DNA of 64,000 nucleotides from Gerris lacustris (GCA_951217055.1 OX578281.1:67210043-67274042); one strand, 5' to 3'; shown: positions 46,279-59,679, counted from the stretch's first letter. The notes: generated by a model not told the origin, from the sequence alone. Program-made: numbers and translations.

Positions 46279-46827
46279 ATCTGCTAATTTGTGTGGCACA
46301 TAGCTTCCTCAAATCCTATTAAAAATTTAATTGATGTTATGCTTTTACAATCCAATAATGTCTAATTTATTTATCCCCCCCCCCCCCCCCTTTTTAAATC
46401 AGTAGAAATAGTTTTGATTTTTATATGAATTAAAGTATCAATTTAGCAAAAGTTAAAGAGCGCAACGGTTAAAATTAATCTGGGGCTATCGAGTACTTTC
46501 GACAAACCATCCAAATTTCATAAAAATCAGATGAGTACTTTTGAAGATATACGTCTGTGGAAGAGATCCAAATGGGCGCAGAAGATTCAAACTTATATGG
46601 GATCAACAACTGGCTAATTATGACCTAACATCAAAATTTTATTAAAATCAGACAAGTAGTTTTGAAGATATGTTTGTTCGGAGAAATTGAGGGACAGACA
46701 GACCAACAGTGTTCCCTGATGTCGGAAACGGATTTCTGTCTCAGAATTTTTTAAATCGGAGACAAAATATTTTCGTTCTTCAGAACGAACACATAGCTTC
46801 CGTTACCTTCGGTAAGCTCGGAAGCAA
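46279..46827 (+). mobile_element. Family B element, copy B6
   Basis: Full-length copy from atctgctaatttgtgtggca to accttcggtaagctcgga then agc, with an expanded poly-C run at 46375-46390. Confidence 0.75.
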
Positions 46828-47074
46828 AATATATATTAATTTGCTTGACACAGGAAAAAAGTGAAAGAAAGTAATTAAACCACGACTATTAAATCTTACA
46901 TTTTGCCGATCCATGTCCTTAAAACATACTTATAAGAATGAAAAGAATTCGTATAAGAGATTTAGCCGGATATTTATATTTATTGAACCATTAAAACTTT
47001 TTAGTTTATTACAAGAAATATCAAGTATTGATTTCGAAGAAATAAAATCATATCTGGGATTACAAAACAATTAT

Positions 47075-47520
47075 TTTTATCTACGACTGATACGAAATAT
47101 AAACATTGTATCTCTGTTTAGATGCGTAGAAAGTGATTATTTACGCACCTGTATTCATTGCGCATGCGCCTCTCATAGTTCTGAAGAATTCCTCTTCTTT
47201 ACCACCCTAGGGCGGTAAAGAAGAGGAATTCTACAGCTTTACGCACGATTAGCGAGTTTGTTTACATTTAACAAAACTAATTTGCTGTTCTTTTATTAAT
47301 GTAACTGTTTATATCGAGTTTTTAGTGAAAAAAAAAAATGAGAGAATCAAGTGACTGACGAAAATGTGGAAAATAATACTCCTCCAGAAATAATTAATTC
47401 GGCAAAAAATACAACTCAAGAATTAATGCCATCTTTATCAAGAGAGAGAGATGCGAACTTACATACAGCAAGTTTATTTTTTTCTGTATTTATTATTTAA
47501 ATCTAACAATCGTATATAAT
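47075..47520 (+). mobile_element. Family G element, copy G3
   Basis: tttttatctacgactgatac on the left and caatcgtatataat on the right. The central hairpin (47187-47232, gaattcctcttctttacc with ggtaaagaagaggaattc) has compensating changes relative to G1. A coding relic (PEIINSAKNTTQELMPSLS) is broken near 47445. Confidence 0.75.
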
Positions 47521-48156
47521 TATTTTTACAACACCTTAAAACACTAGTGTTGAGTATATCACTACTTTCTCTTCCTTAATTAATTTAAAAAAAAAATATA
47601 TATAATAAAAGTTACAAAAGAACAATAGAGTTTAAGAATACAGATAAAAAAAAAGAGTTTCCTCTCCTGTATTACTGAAAACACGTATTAGATTAATTTT
47701 ATAAAATTGTTTTAGATCCCTGCAGTATTATCGTAATCAGGAAATGTTTAATTATTATATTATTTAGTCTTTTTTATTTAATCAATTAAATCCTAAGGGT
47801 ATAATTGTGACAAAAGGTAATTTGAGTTAACATTAGGTAAGAAAGTAAATTACACTTATCAAACACCTGTGCAATTATTATCACTGATTAAATGTTATAT
47901 TATACGTATAAACAGCTGTTTTAAATTAATATTCCGCCTAAACTAATGAAATCCCTCTTTTGGATCCCGGATTTGGTAATGCCCAAAAAAACAAAAAACA
48001 AATTAAGATAAAGTAGAGATAGATGGAGATAGAGTATGATAAAAATAAAATAATTACGAATTTATCACCTGCCTTCGTCGTGGTAATGCGCAGAATTTAG
48101 TATTTTTTGTCATCTTCTAAATTAAACATATAGTAAAATCTTAACTCTCACCAATA
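47521..48156. other. AT-rich stretch without recognisable feature
   Basis: Nothing recognised. Confidence 0.5.
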
Positions 48157-48169
48157 GTTGTTCTTTTAT

Positions 48170-48377
48170 TTATTTATTTTATTTTTCTTTTGGGTTATAG
48201 TCCCGATCAACTTCCAGGGTTATTACAGGACAGGGGTTATTTGGCCACTTTACTCATCTAAGCGATGAGATCATCAGTGTGAAACATGTCTTACCCTGCT
48301 GGGATTCGAACTCACAGCCGGGGTTTAGACCTTGGTTTCAGAGTCGAGTGCGCTAACCCCTCGGCTACACCGGCCCC
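48170..48377 (-). mobile_element. tRNA-derived SINE S1 with TSD
   Basis: Read on the minus strand: ggggccggtgtagccgaggg (A box), gtgagttcgaatcccagc (B box, spacing about 45 bases), a 120-base body, then an A-rich tail aaaataaataaat. Flanks gttgttcttttat (48157-48169) and gtttttcttttat (48378-48390) match 12 of 13, a TSD typical of LINE-mobilised SINEs. About 208 bp and apparently full length. Confidence 0.85.
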
Positions 48378-48390
48378 GTTTTTCTTTTAT

Positions 48391-48644
48391 CATTTTTTGT
48401 CACTTGCAGGACACGATGAACAGCCACTTTACACAACAATTCTTATCAGTGTATAAGATATTTCACCTGTCGGGGGGGGGGGGGGGGGGGGTGTTATGCC
48501 TTGTAGTTTAAAAACTTCAAGAAAAATAGTTACGAAGAAAATATTCTATTCACTATTTGACCAGCAACATGTGAAACGAACTTTTTACTTCAATTACTTT
48601 AGCTTAGCGTAAGCCTTGAAATTTAATACTTAATTGAGAGCAAA
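48391..48644. other. Stretch with a poly-G run
   Basis: A 19-base G run at 48473-48491; nothing else recognised. Confidence 0.5.
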
Positions 48645-49568
48645 TAAAAAAATCGGTTCGAGACAACTCAGACAAACTTTCTCATATACGAGTTCATAAA
48701 TACTAAACCTAGTGTTTTCCATTTATTAGTTTCGTAAGTACATTTTATTATTATATTTATATTAACATTTTATCAAAATGTATCATAAAAATAACTTCTC
48801 CTCGTCGGGGAATCGAACCCGGCCTTCTCTCTGTCCACGTTTACAACTATATTCAGGAACTAGATTTTGCTCAGGAAATCGGCTTATATCGCTACATTCG
48901 TATTTAAATAGACTACATTTTGAATTATTTAATCAAAATTGTCTGAACCGCCGTTATTAAGAAATAATTGTTTTTCACGTTTTGTCAGAGTTTTTAAAGG
49001 GTAGTGCCCCCAAATTTAGAGCTAAAATTCATTTCTCGATTTCACCTCGGGGTAATGATTTTTCTGAACATGTATGCCAAATTTCGTCAAAATCGGTCTA
49101 GTAGGCTCCAGGCGTCTGTCCGTCCGCGTTTAAAGTTATTTTCTGAGGAACTAGATTTTTCCCGGGAAAACGTCTTATATCGTTAGATTTTTATTTAGAT
49201 GGACTACAAGTTACCATTTGTAAATCAAAATAGTCGGAACAGTTTTCGAGAAATAAATATTTCTCATTGTTTCAGTTTTTCTTTGGGGGGGGGGGGGGGG
49301 GAGGAGCTGCCGAATTTGGAGCTAAAATTCATTTCTCGATTTCACCATGGGGTTTGATTTTTCTAAACATGTATGCCAAATTTCTTCAAAAATCGGCCCA
49401 GTAGTATAGGCTCTAGGCCTCTGCACAGACGATAGACAACCGACAGACTTTTTTTTTTTAAAAAAACAACACTTTTTTGGAGTCAGGGGACCTTAAAACG
49501 TGTACATCCATCAAAATCGAATTTTCGCGCCATCACAATACTTTCTCTTTATATGAGAAAGTAAAAGC
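48645..49568 (+). mobile_element. Family H element, copy H6, with internal duplication
   Basis: H element of about 920 bp, against about 610 in H3. After the 'gtaggctccaggcgtctg' block the sequence returns to 'cgtttaaagttattttctga' and runs through the middle section again (49128-49430), then to the normal right terminus. The tRNA-like block (48810-48850) occurs once fully. A poly-G run at 49283-49301 sits in the second copy. Confidence 0.75.
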
Positions 49569-50740
<1,172 letters not shown>

Positions 50741-51222
50741 ATAGACTGTCAATTGGTGTGGCACATGGCTTCCTCGCATCCTATCACGTACATTATTGAT
50801 TTTATACTTTTACAAGCCATTATTGTCTAATAGTCCAGGAGATAGCGTGCAAAAAAGTGTCCGACTAACATCAAGCTAGAATTTTGTATACAAGTCAATC
50901 TTTTAGCGCCTTTTAAGAATATGTGGTCGGCTAAGTTCGTTTGCGGGACATAGCTTGGCAATAGGCGTTTGAAAAAAACAAACCGGTGGAGAGCGGCCAT
51001 GTCTCACCAATTATGGTGGACAATGTGATTTTCATGATCCTGACTTCAGAATTAGTTAGTAGACCGAAAATCAAGTTGATGTTAGTTTGTCCGTTGACAG
51101 GTGACCACGTTGATTTTTAGTAATATTTGAATGACTAACCTATCAAGTGTAAAATAAAATCGACTTGATTTTTGGTCTACTAACTAATTCTGTATATTTT
51201 CAGTAAGCTCAGAAGCAAAGAA
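50741..51222 (+). mobile_element. Family B element, copy B7, with I2 inserted
   Basis: B left end (50741-50830, actgtcaattggtgtggcac) and right end (51197-51222, ttttcagtaagctcagaagc) surround an I element. Most of the B interior is missing. Confidence 0.65.
50833..51196 (-). mobile_element. Family I element, copy I2, right-truncated
   Basis: Left arm from gtccaggagatagcgtgc with TA before it, full centre in opposite orientation to I1, then only the first part of the other arm (to 'actaactaattctgta'). Confidence 0.75.
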
Positions 51223-51287
51223 TGTGGATTTGTTATAAATTTTAAGCAGGAACTTTTTGACACCAATAGTTACTAGTTATTTAAACA

Positions 51288-51446
51288 GTCTGCCAATTTG
51301 AGTGGCACAAAGCTTCGATGCGCCCTATAGATGGATAAATGGGTCACAAAAGATTTGGAATCTCAATTTGGATTTCTGTCTAGGAACATTTGAATTCGGA
51401 GACATAAAAAACAACACAATACTTCTGTTATCTTCGGAAGCTAAAT
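51288..51446 (+). mobile_element. Short family B derivative B8
   Basis: cagtctgccaatttgagtgg and a compressed right end ('gatttctgtctaggaacatt', 'gttatcttcggaagc') with the interior deleted. Confidence 0.6.
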
Positions 51447-51811
51447 AAACAACTATTTGAAATAGATTTATTTATAATGTAATAGATTATTCTTTCGTGT
51501 GTTTTGTTTTCATTTTCCCATAAGCCATAAATATTTATATTGATGCAAAGGAAGAATTATTGGCTTACTTTTGCAATATTTCGACCTCTCTTTAGGTCAT
51601 CTTTAAGCTGACTATTGAAGATTGCTATCTCAAACTGTTCTTGCTATCTAACCTTAGTGGTTTTTGTGAATCCAGTTTTGGGATAAATTTGTTTCAAATT
51701 CCCTAGTTATTCTTTATACAGAGCTGTCAATATTAGTTGTGTAGATGTAGTAGATATCTGTGCAAAACACGTCAAACCTTAAAACTTAACTCTAAATTAA
51801 GGTAATTTAAC

Positions 51812-52290
51812 TTAATCCAATTTCGTGGCATAACTATCAAACTTAATCTAACTTTCGTGGCATAACTATTAAACTTAATCCAACTTGCATGGTATAACTA
51901 TCAAACTTAATACAACTTCCGTGGCATTACTATTAAACTTAATCCAACTTCCGAGGCATAACTATTAAACTTAATCCAACTTTCGTGGCATAACAATAAA
52001 ACTTAATCCAACATTCGTTGCATAATTATTAAACTTAATCCAACTTTCGTGGCATAACTATAAAACTTAATCCAACATTCGTTGCATAATTATTAAACTT
52101 AATCCAACTTCCGTGGCATTACTATTAAACTTAATCCAACTTCCGAGGCATAACATTCAAACTTAATCCAACTTTCGTGGCATAACTATAAAACTTAATC
52201 CAACATTCGTTGCATAATTATTAAACTTAATCCAACTTTCGTGGCATAACTATAAAACTTAATCCAACATTCGTTGCATAATTATTAAAC
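51812..52290. repeat. 33-bp satellite-like array
   Basis: About 14 units of aacttaatccaactttcgtg plus gcataactatta. Two variants, 'cgtggcataactat' and 'cgttgcataattat', alternate in the right half, giving a 66-bp higher-order period. Confidence 0.95.
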
Positions 52291-52550
52291 TTTTTATCAT
52301 TGAAGCGAACGCCTAGCAATAAATAATGTATTGTATATTGAGAAAAAAGTTAATCATGATGAGTTTATAGTTAAAGCAGATGGTTGTAGTGACGGAAAAC
52401 GACTGTTCTCTCAGACTCCACCGGCATATTACTCCTTTTAAAATATTATAAAATATATCACTTTACAACACCAAAACTTTTGCTTGGATCAGGTTGAAAT
52501 TTTACATGCCTGTTTCAATTGTACTTTAGACGATCGTGCGCATAATGTTT
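52291..52550 (+). mobile_element. Family A left-end fragment
   Basis: tttatcattgaagcgaacgc through 'gttgaaattttacatgcctg' and 'caattgtactttagacga' follow A, then homology stops. It directly adjoins the 33-bp array. Confidence 0.65.
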
Positions 52551-52616
52551 AGTAACTAAATAGTGGCGTTGGGGACCGTTTAGAGTTTAGACCCTATGTT
52601 GTTTGTGAAGGGTTAA

Positions 52617-52870
52617 GTAATAGTTATTTATGTAACTAGGAAGAAAAATGAACTTATACTGACGAGATTAAGTCAGCCACCGAGCCGGAGGCGAGGACAG
52701 GCTATGAAAATTGAGTACCTCTGCTTCGCCTCGGCAGGCAATGAATACACAAGGCAGAAATTCCTGCCTGATATTAATATTTTAAAGACAAATTCTCGAG
52801 AGAGTACTTTCCAGCCTAAAAACAGTTAATGTTAAGTAATGCTTAATTTTGCTGCTGTGAGTAGATATAC
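52617..52870 (+). mobile_element. Family N element, truncated copy N3
   Basis: tagttatttatgtaactagg, 'caccgagccggaggcgagga' and the right end 'taattttgctgctgtgagta'; about 500 interior bases missing. Confidence 0.7.
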
Positions 52871-53765
52871 AATGTTACCTTTATAACATCTAACAGTTTT
52901 ACCTTTAATCTTTCTAACAGTTCTTCAGTGCGTTTAATTAAACTACATTGTTGTTGAATAAAACATACAAAAAATTGAAATTATAAACCAACTTCTAAAC
53001 TTATATTTTATTATCAGCAGCCGAGGGAAATGAGTAGTTTTTCTTTAGTCTATGAAACAATCGAAGAATTATTTTCCTTGTTTTTCACAAGGTCAATAAG
53101 ATCTTAGATAAAAAGAAATCAATTACAACACTTAAACGCTATTTTACCTCCGCATTCTTCTTTTTATTTCTTTTATTCTTAACCCAAGATAAAATTCTTT
53201 CAATTGCTACTGGATTTACAGTATATGATACTTTAAAGAAGGAAGGCGGAAGATTTTAAAATTAACTTGAAGATAAAAGCTTTAAACCAGACATCGTACA
53301 ATCGTATACTTCAATAATAGATCATGCTTATTTTTAAAATTTATGTATCTGATAAAAAGTTGTGAAATAGAACTCTTTTAAAATGAGGATTAGGCAAATT
53401 TCAAGAAACCTTCTAATCTATCTAAATAACAATCAAGAGAGTGTACGTACTACCCATACATAATACATACAACTATACATAAGAAGAAGTAAATATACAA
53501 TGGGTAAACGCGTAGGTAAATATCTACATAATATTTAATATAATTACCACGTTACTGCGTATTATGTAAAAGTCAATATATCTGAAATGTGAAAGACTGC
53601 AAAAATTACATAACTGGGAAAAATGAACGTCGACGGACATTACTCAACTTTAATTTAATAACTATTATCTATAAAACTGTCAATATATTTATTCTTATCT
53701 TTTATGTACAAAGTAGACACTGATATTCCATTACGTTTTACATTGAAAAATGTAAGAAAACCTTC
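52871..53765. other. AT-rich stretch without recognisable feature
   Basis: Nothing recognised. Confidence 0.5.
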
Positions 53766-53769
53766 TTGT

Positions 53770-54165
53770 GTGATTATCAATCTAATAAAGTTAGGTTTGT
53801 TTAAAATTAAAGAGACTATATAGATTAACAAAAATGTTTTAATTTTTCATCTAATACAGTTAGGGTTATTTAAAATTAAAGAGACTATATAGATTAACAA
53901 AATGGTTTTAATTTTTAATTTTTCATCTAATGAAGTTAGGTTTATTTAAAATTAAAAATACTATATAGGTAAAACAAAATTGTTTTAATTTTTCATATAT
54001 TTAAAATTAAAAAGACTATATAGATTAACAAAATTGATTTAATTTTTCAACTAATAAAGTTAGGTTTATTTAAAATTAAAGATACTATATAGATAAAACA
54101 AAATTGTTTAATTTTTCATCTAATAAAATTAGGTTTATTTAAAATTAAAGAGATTTACAAGATTG
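53770..54165. repeat. About 70-bp tandem repeat
   Basis: Roughly six units of 'aagttaggtttatttaaaat', 'taaagagactatatagatta' and 'caaaattgttttaattttt', varying from about 55 to 78 bases through small indels. Confidence 0.9.
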
Positions 54166-55050
54166 TTTTCATCATCGATCATCATATATATTAATTATTT
54201 ATACATCATCAACTTTGTTTATTACCTTGAACTAAAATTAAAAAAAAAAAAGAAACGAAGATATTGTTTGATCAGTTGCTTGATAATTAAACATTAATTA
54301 ATTGGTGATTAATAATGAACAATTAATTAATAATGACAAGCCAATTTCATTTTAAGTAAAAAAAAACAAACAATACCCAATATTTATTCTAACTGTCACA
54401 TACATGTTTATTTACGAAACCGAGTTTACATCATTTAAATTAAATTAAAATATTTAAATAAACTAAAACTAACTATCTCAACAGATATTTTAAGATAACT
54501 CAAGAATATGAATCAATATAGAGCCAGGAAAATATAAACATATAAACAAGAAACGTAAAAGCTTAAAATTAGACTCAAGCTTAAATGGAAACGTAAAGGA
54601 GGGGAAATTGAACAAACTAATAAATAAACGTAGAGAATTGAAAATAGAACATACTAAAAATAAACGTAGAGACTTGCAAATAGGACAAATTATTACGAAA
54701 CGTACAGCCGTATAGCTTTAAAAATAAAACAAATTAAAATGAGTACGTACGACGTAGAGGGCTTGGAAATAGAACACATTAGTAAGATACGTAGAACATT
54801 ATAAACAGAACTAACTAACATAATCAAAGTCTAGTTCAGTTCGACTAAGAGAAGAGAGTAGATTTACATCGGAGAAAACCGTATTAGAGATTTTGCCAAT
54901 TTTAACACTTCTAACCCATGTTAGGGAATAAATAAGTTTCAAATATGTTCTAGAAACTGGTCACTACTAATTTAAAATTAAGACGCTTAAGGCCATTTTA
55001 TATTTTTTTCACGATTTTGTCTAATGACTTTTTACTCCGTCTTTTTACAC

Positions 55051-55051
<1 letters not shown>
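54166..55051. other. AT-rich stretch without recognisable gene
   Basis: 54570-54800 has loosely repeated words (aaacgtagag, aatagaac) at 60-70-base spacing, suggesting a decayed tandem repeat. No gene. Confidence 0.4.

Positions 55052-55093
<42 letters not shown>
55052..55093 (-). repeat. Poly(T) tract
   Basis: 42 consecutive T residues; could be a poly(A) tail on the minus strand. Flanks not recognised. Confidence 0.9.
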
Positions 55094-55098
<5 letters not shown>

Positions 55099-55199
55099 AA
55101 AATCATAATGGGTTTCTTTTATGTTTACACTTTTGGACTTGGTTCACATGATTTGGCGGTGAATCTTTTATTTTTAAGGAAACAAACACAACTTTGAAA

Positions 55200-55765
55200 A
55201 CAAAACAAACAAGTTAAGTATTTTATACCCAGTTTTTTCCATTTATTAGTTTTCCTATGAACGTATGTAGTAGTATGTAGGTACGTATGTAGTTTAGGTA
55301 TTTCATCAACATTTATCATAAAAATAACTTCTCATAAGCGGGGAATCGAACCCGGGCTCCGTCCACGTTTAAAGCTATTTTCTCACAAACTAGATTTTCC
55401 CCAGGAAAACGGCTTATATCGTTAGATTCGTATTTAAATGGACTACATTTTAGAATTTTTTAATCCAAATCGTCGGAACTGTTTTCTAGAATAGACATTT
55501 TTTTCACGATTATTTAAGTTTTTAGGGGGGGGGGGGGGACAGAGCCCCGAAATTGGGAACAAATATCGATTTCATTTCGGGGTATGATTTTTCTGAACAT
55601 GTATGCCAAATTTCGTCAAAATCGGCCCAGTAGTATAGGCTCCAGGCGTCTGCACAGACACATGACAGACAGACATTTTTTAAAAACCACTCTTTTGGAC
55701 TCAGGGGATCTCAAAACGTGTAAATCCATCAAAGTCTCAAAATCGAATTTTTGCGCCATCATAAT
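55200..55765 (+). mobile_element. Family H element, copy H7
   Basis: 'gttttttccatttattagtt', tRNA-like block (55340-55370, ggggaatcgaacccgg), 'tcgtcggaactgttttc', a poly-G run, 'aaaatcggcccagtagtata' and the end near 'cgccatcataatactt'. Left terminus decayed. Confidence 0.7.
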
Positions 55766-56562
55766 ACTTCATCTGTATATTGAAAAGCCGAAGAAATAGA
55801 AGAAACAAAAATGAAACTAGGCTTGAAAATAGAACAGATTAGAAGAAAACGTCTTGGAAGAAGAACAAACATAATATGAAACACACAGGTTTACAAAATA
55901 GAACTTCTGATCTTTGAAATTCTTAAAAAAGACCTACTATACAACAAACCTGCTTAATAAAATACAGACAATTGCAGTGGGAAAACCACATAAATGTCAA
56001 AACTTTCATCTTTACGCCAGCACACACTCTTTTTGAACACAACCAAGGGAGAAAGTTAGAAACGCATTAAAATAGCACATTAACTTCAAGGAATTAAAAT
56101 TACCCAGAGCAAGAAAGTCAAGAAATCGACCAGCAAACAAGGTTTAACTGCAATAATTTAGCACAAGTGTCACCTGCAGAAGAATAGTAGAGAATATCAT
56201 TATTTTCTTTCACTTTATTGACGAAAACATAATAATTCTAAGTTTTCACTTTTGACTGTTAAAAAGAGGAAAAACAAATTTTATTTTCTATTTCTGACAC
56301 ATAAGTTAAGAAAGGAATGATTGTGTTTAGATGAGCTCTCCCTCGTTCTTATAGACATTATTAATGTACATTGTACAAGTATATTATACATTTTAGAAAG
56401 TAAGTTATTAGGTATTTTACTAAAAAAGGAATAGAAAGGTGATATAATGTTCTGAAGTAGCGTGAATGTTCTCTTTAAGTTTTAGAATCTTAATTTATTA
56501 TTAAAACTGAAAAACAAGCCAATACACATTTATATTTGAATGTGAATCGTATTTAATACGAA
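55766..56562. other. Stretch without recognisable feature
   Basis: Nothing recognised. Confidence 0.5.
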
Positions 56563-56564
56563 TA

Positions 56565-57415
56565 GTACAGGAGATAGCGTGCAAAAAAGTGTTTGACTAA
56601 CATCAAGCTAGAATGTTGTGTATAAGTAAATGTTTTGGTGCCTTTTAAGAATATATGGTCGGCTAAGTTCGTCCGCGGGACATAGCTTGGCAATAGGCAT
56701 TTGAAAAAAAAACAAACCGGTGGAGAGCGGCCATGTCCCGCCCTTTTTGATGGTCTAAAAGACTAGCCATCATGAGTACTAACATAGTTAATAGACCTGA
56801 AAGACTAGCCATCATGAGTACTAACTTAGTTAATAGACCTGAAAGACTAGCCATCATGAGTACTAACTTAGTTAATAGACCTGAAAGACTAGCCATCATG
56901 AGTACTAACTTAGTTAATAGACCTGAAAGACAAGCCATCATGAGTATTAACTTAGTTAATAGACCTAAAAGACTAGCCATCATGAGTACTAACTTAGTTA
57001 ATAGACCTAAAAGAGCGTAAAGTCAAGACTTTAAAAGGCTAAAAGACTAGCCATCATGAGTACTAACTTAGTTAGTAGACCAAACATCAAGTTGATGGTA
57101 GTCGGTCACTTAATATTAGACCTTTTTAATTTGGAGTAATGTTTGACTAACTAACCTATTAAGTGACAAACTGCCATCGACTTGATGTTTGGTCTACTAA
57201 CCAAGTTAGTACTGAGGATCATGAAAAGCGCATTGTACACCAAAAAGGGCGGGACATGGCCGCTCTCCACTTTTTTCAAACGCCTATTGCCAATCTATGT
57301 CCCACAGACGAACTTAGCCGACCACATATTCTTAAAAGGCACCAAAACATTTACTTATACACAAAATTCTAGCTTGATGTTAATCAGACACATTTTCGCA
57401 CACTATCTCCTGGAC
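56565..57415. mobile_element. Family I foldback element, copy I3, with internal minisatellite
   Basis: Complete palindrome-type element, TA-gtacaggag to tcctggac-TA. It is longer than I1 because the left arm contains a 42-bp tandem array (56755-57060). The right arm has a single equivalent of that unit ('gtctactaaccaagttagta'). Central asymmetry is about 57090-57165. Confidence 0.85.
56755..57060. repeat. 42-bp minisatellite inside I3
   Basis: Seven units of agactagccatcatgagtac plus taacttagttaatagacctgaa. Because 42 is a multiple of three, frames stay open on both strands; these are not genes. Confidence 0.95.
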
Positions 57416-57960
57416 TAGAATGATTAGATCAACATACTCGACTGGGAACTTGGAAGGTTTGTTTACATTTAGAAAAAGACAGCAAGAGTTAGGTTCATAA
57501 CCTGCACCCGTTATATTTAATATGAATGATTAGATCAACATACTAGACTGGGAACTTGAAAGGTTTGTACATTCAGAAAATGAGAGCGAAAGTTAGGTTT
57601 ATAAACCGCACCCGTTTTATTTTTATGAATGATTAGATCAAGATACTCGACTGGGAACTTGGAAGGTTTGGTTACATTCAGAAAAAAGAGAGCAAGAGTT
57701 AGGTTCATAACCTGCACCCGTTTTATTTAATGTGAATGATTAGATCAACATACTCGACTGGGAACTTGAAAGGTTTGTTTACAATCAGAAAAAGAAAGCG
57801 AAAGTTAGGTTTATAAACTGCACCCGTTTTATTTATATGAATGATTAGATCAAGATACTCGACTAGAAACTTGGAAGGTTTGTTTACAATCAGAAAAAGA
57901 CAGCAAGAGTTAGGTTCATAACCTGAACTCGGCAAACCTTCCTCACATCGTATTCATATT
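57416..57960. repeat. About 105-bp tandem array X
   Basis: Five units starting near 57419, 57526, 57628, 57736 and 57840: 'atgattagatcaacatactc', 'gaacttggaaggtttgttta', 'gagttaggttcataacctgc'. The last unit runs into 'cggcaaaccttcctcacatc', an inverted echo of ggaaggtttg. Confidence 0.9.
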
Positions 57961-58468
57961 TACAGAAAACAGTGGTATACTTGATTAAAAACTGACTGCA
58001 CAACATAACACAAAAACATAACACATAACATGACTCAAAAACAACAAACCAACCAATAATTACTCTTTCCTATACACGTTTGCAAAGATTAATCGTTTGG
58101 AATTTTAAATAGAAGTCGTAGGATTGATTGATTAAACCTTTACGTCCCCACCAGCACAGTACTGTTCTGACATTTTTAATCAATTTCTAAAGCTGTGTAA
58201 TTTCACCTCACACATTTTAACGCACCAGTGTTTAATCACAGGCGTTTCAAATTTCGTTTTATAAATGTGTTGTTCAAAAATGATCGACATGGTCTCTGTT
58301 GTTTTAACCTTTTTAATATTCCATCTAGAGGTCGACCAAGAAATGGCGCTCGGGAAAAACTTTAAACTTCGTTTATAATCGAAATTCCCGAGAATTGCCG
58401 GGCAAAGTCAGTCCAGTCTGGGGTAGTAAAAACAAAATATAGAAGTTGTCAAAAATAAATTTATCAAA
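57961..58468. other. Stretch without recognisable gene
   Basis: 57965-58010 matches the sequence right of the X2 unit (59915-59965, 'ttaaaaactgact'), so it belongs to the X-type element. The rest is not recognised. Confidence 0.45.
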
Positions 58469-58737
58469 AATAAATGGGCACTCTTTTAGTTTGGTACCCC
58501 CCTACTTCATTGCGAATTTGAGAAGACCTAGGTGGGTAAATGAGTGGGAATTAGTACTGACTTGCCTAGTTAGGCAGTTAGTACTATGCCAGACAAATTT
58601 AAACACCCAGGTCATCTTAAATTTCCAATGAAATGGGTCAGTAATTAATAATATACAATGAGTGGATTTTACATACTTTTACAAAACATTGTTTCTGATC
58701 ATCTTTTCTTTCCCCGAAATGGGAAAGAAAAGACTTC

Positions 58738-58899
58738 ACTTTGTCTAAATAACTACAACGATAATCGGATATTTAGTCTAATGTACATTGGGACAAAGGA
58801 ATATCACACTTTTATACACAAAAGTGTGATATTCCTTTGTCTCAATGTACATTAGACTAAACATTCCTTTTTCTTAATACATAGTTATTTAGTCAAAGT
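58738..58899. repeat. 162-bp palindromic module shared with D
   Basis: Outer ends actttgtctaaataact / agttatttagtcaaagt. Inner 42-base arms (58772-58813 and 58820-58861, e.g. 'aaaggaatatcacacttttt'-like) with one mismatch around a 6-base loop. One arm of it appears in D1 (4100-4190) and D2 (62090-62160). Confidence 0.9.
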
Positions 58900-59391
58900 T
58901 GGGCAGTTATGATATATTTACCGGAAGATATGAGTGAGCGATACTAGGTTATTTTCATTCATTTTAATATATTCAAGTTTTAAGAAATAAAATACCTCAA
59001 ACAAACTTTCACAAAAATTACAATTCAAATTTTAAGTACCTTACCTTGCATCCATTGGAAAAACTCCCTCTCATTTAATTGTCCATTAAACAGAATTACA
59101 CTTCGGAAATTTAGACCTTTCTATTCCTCTAAAACTCAACTTATTTTAATTTCGCTTTAGACAAATCTAATATTTTTTCTGTCAACGAAATCAAATTTAA
59201 TTGACAATGTCTATTTTGACATATAACAGGTCATTCAATTAAAAAAAAAATAATAATAATATGCCCAAGAAATGATACATAATACTCCCTTTGTCTATGA
59301 CGTTAGAGAGGTGTTCCTCACTTTTCAATTTTAATTCCTGCCCTAAATTAATTTAATTAAATAATCCTACAAGATTATTCATTTTTCTTAT

Positions 59392-59447
59392 GGGGGTACC
59401 AAACTAAAAGAGGCGACCCTATACGCCTCTTTTAGTTTGGTACCCCC
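59392..59447. repeat. TIR-derived perfect hairpin in E
   Basis: gggggtaccaaactaaaaga then ggcg, loop accctata, exact complement. 24-bp arms with no mismatch. Confidence 0.95.
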
Positions 59448-59679
59448 CTATATTTTTCTTCTCTTTCTTTCCCCTTTCTCAACCCCACACAAAAGCCCCA
59501 CTGCTTTTGAAATTCCCCTATTAAGATAGTTAATTTTTTATTTATAAAAAATAACATTTCATCATGTATTTAAATAAAATAAACGGGGGGTACCAAACTA
59601 AAGTGCTGCCACATGGCACCTATTTTAGTTTGGTACCCCCCTATTGGGGGGTACCAAACAAAAAGAGAACCAATAAATG

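Larger units (their letters stand above)
58477..59671. mobile_element. E: hairpin-mosaic TIR element with 8-bp TSD
   Basis: TIRs ggcactcttttagtttggta then cccccc, and the inverted ggttctctttttgtttggta then cccccc at the right end. The perfect 8-bp TSD aataaatg lies at 58469-58476 and 59672-59679. The interior contains hairpins at 58523-58618, 58702-58733, 58738-58899, 59392-59447 and 59585-59641. The last two are inverted repeats of the TIR itself. 1195 bp, no coding. The TIR resembles that of family D. TSD length fits hAT, P or Merlin-type elements; the GG start is Merlin-like, but this is only an inference. Confidence 0.9.

Noticed and set aside
56663..57020. Open frames of 82 and 106 codons on both strands
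   Set aside because: Produced by a 42-bp tandem repeat whose length is a multiple of three; no gene evidence.
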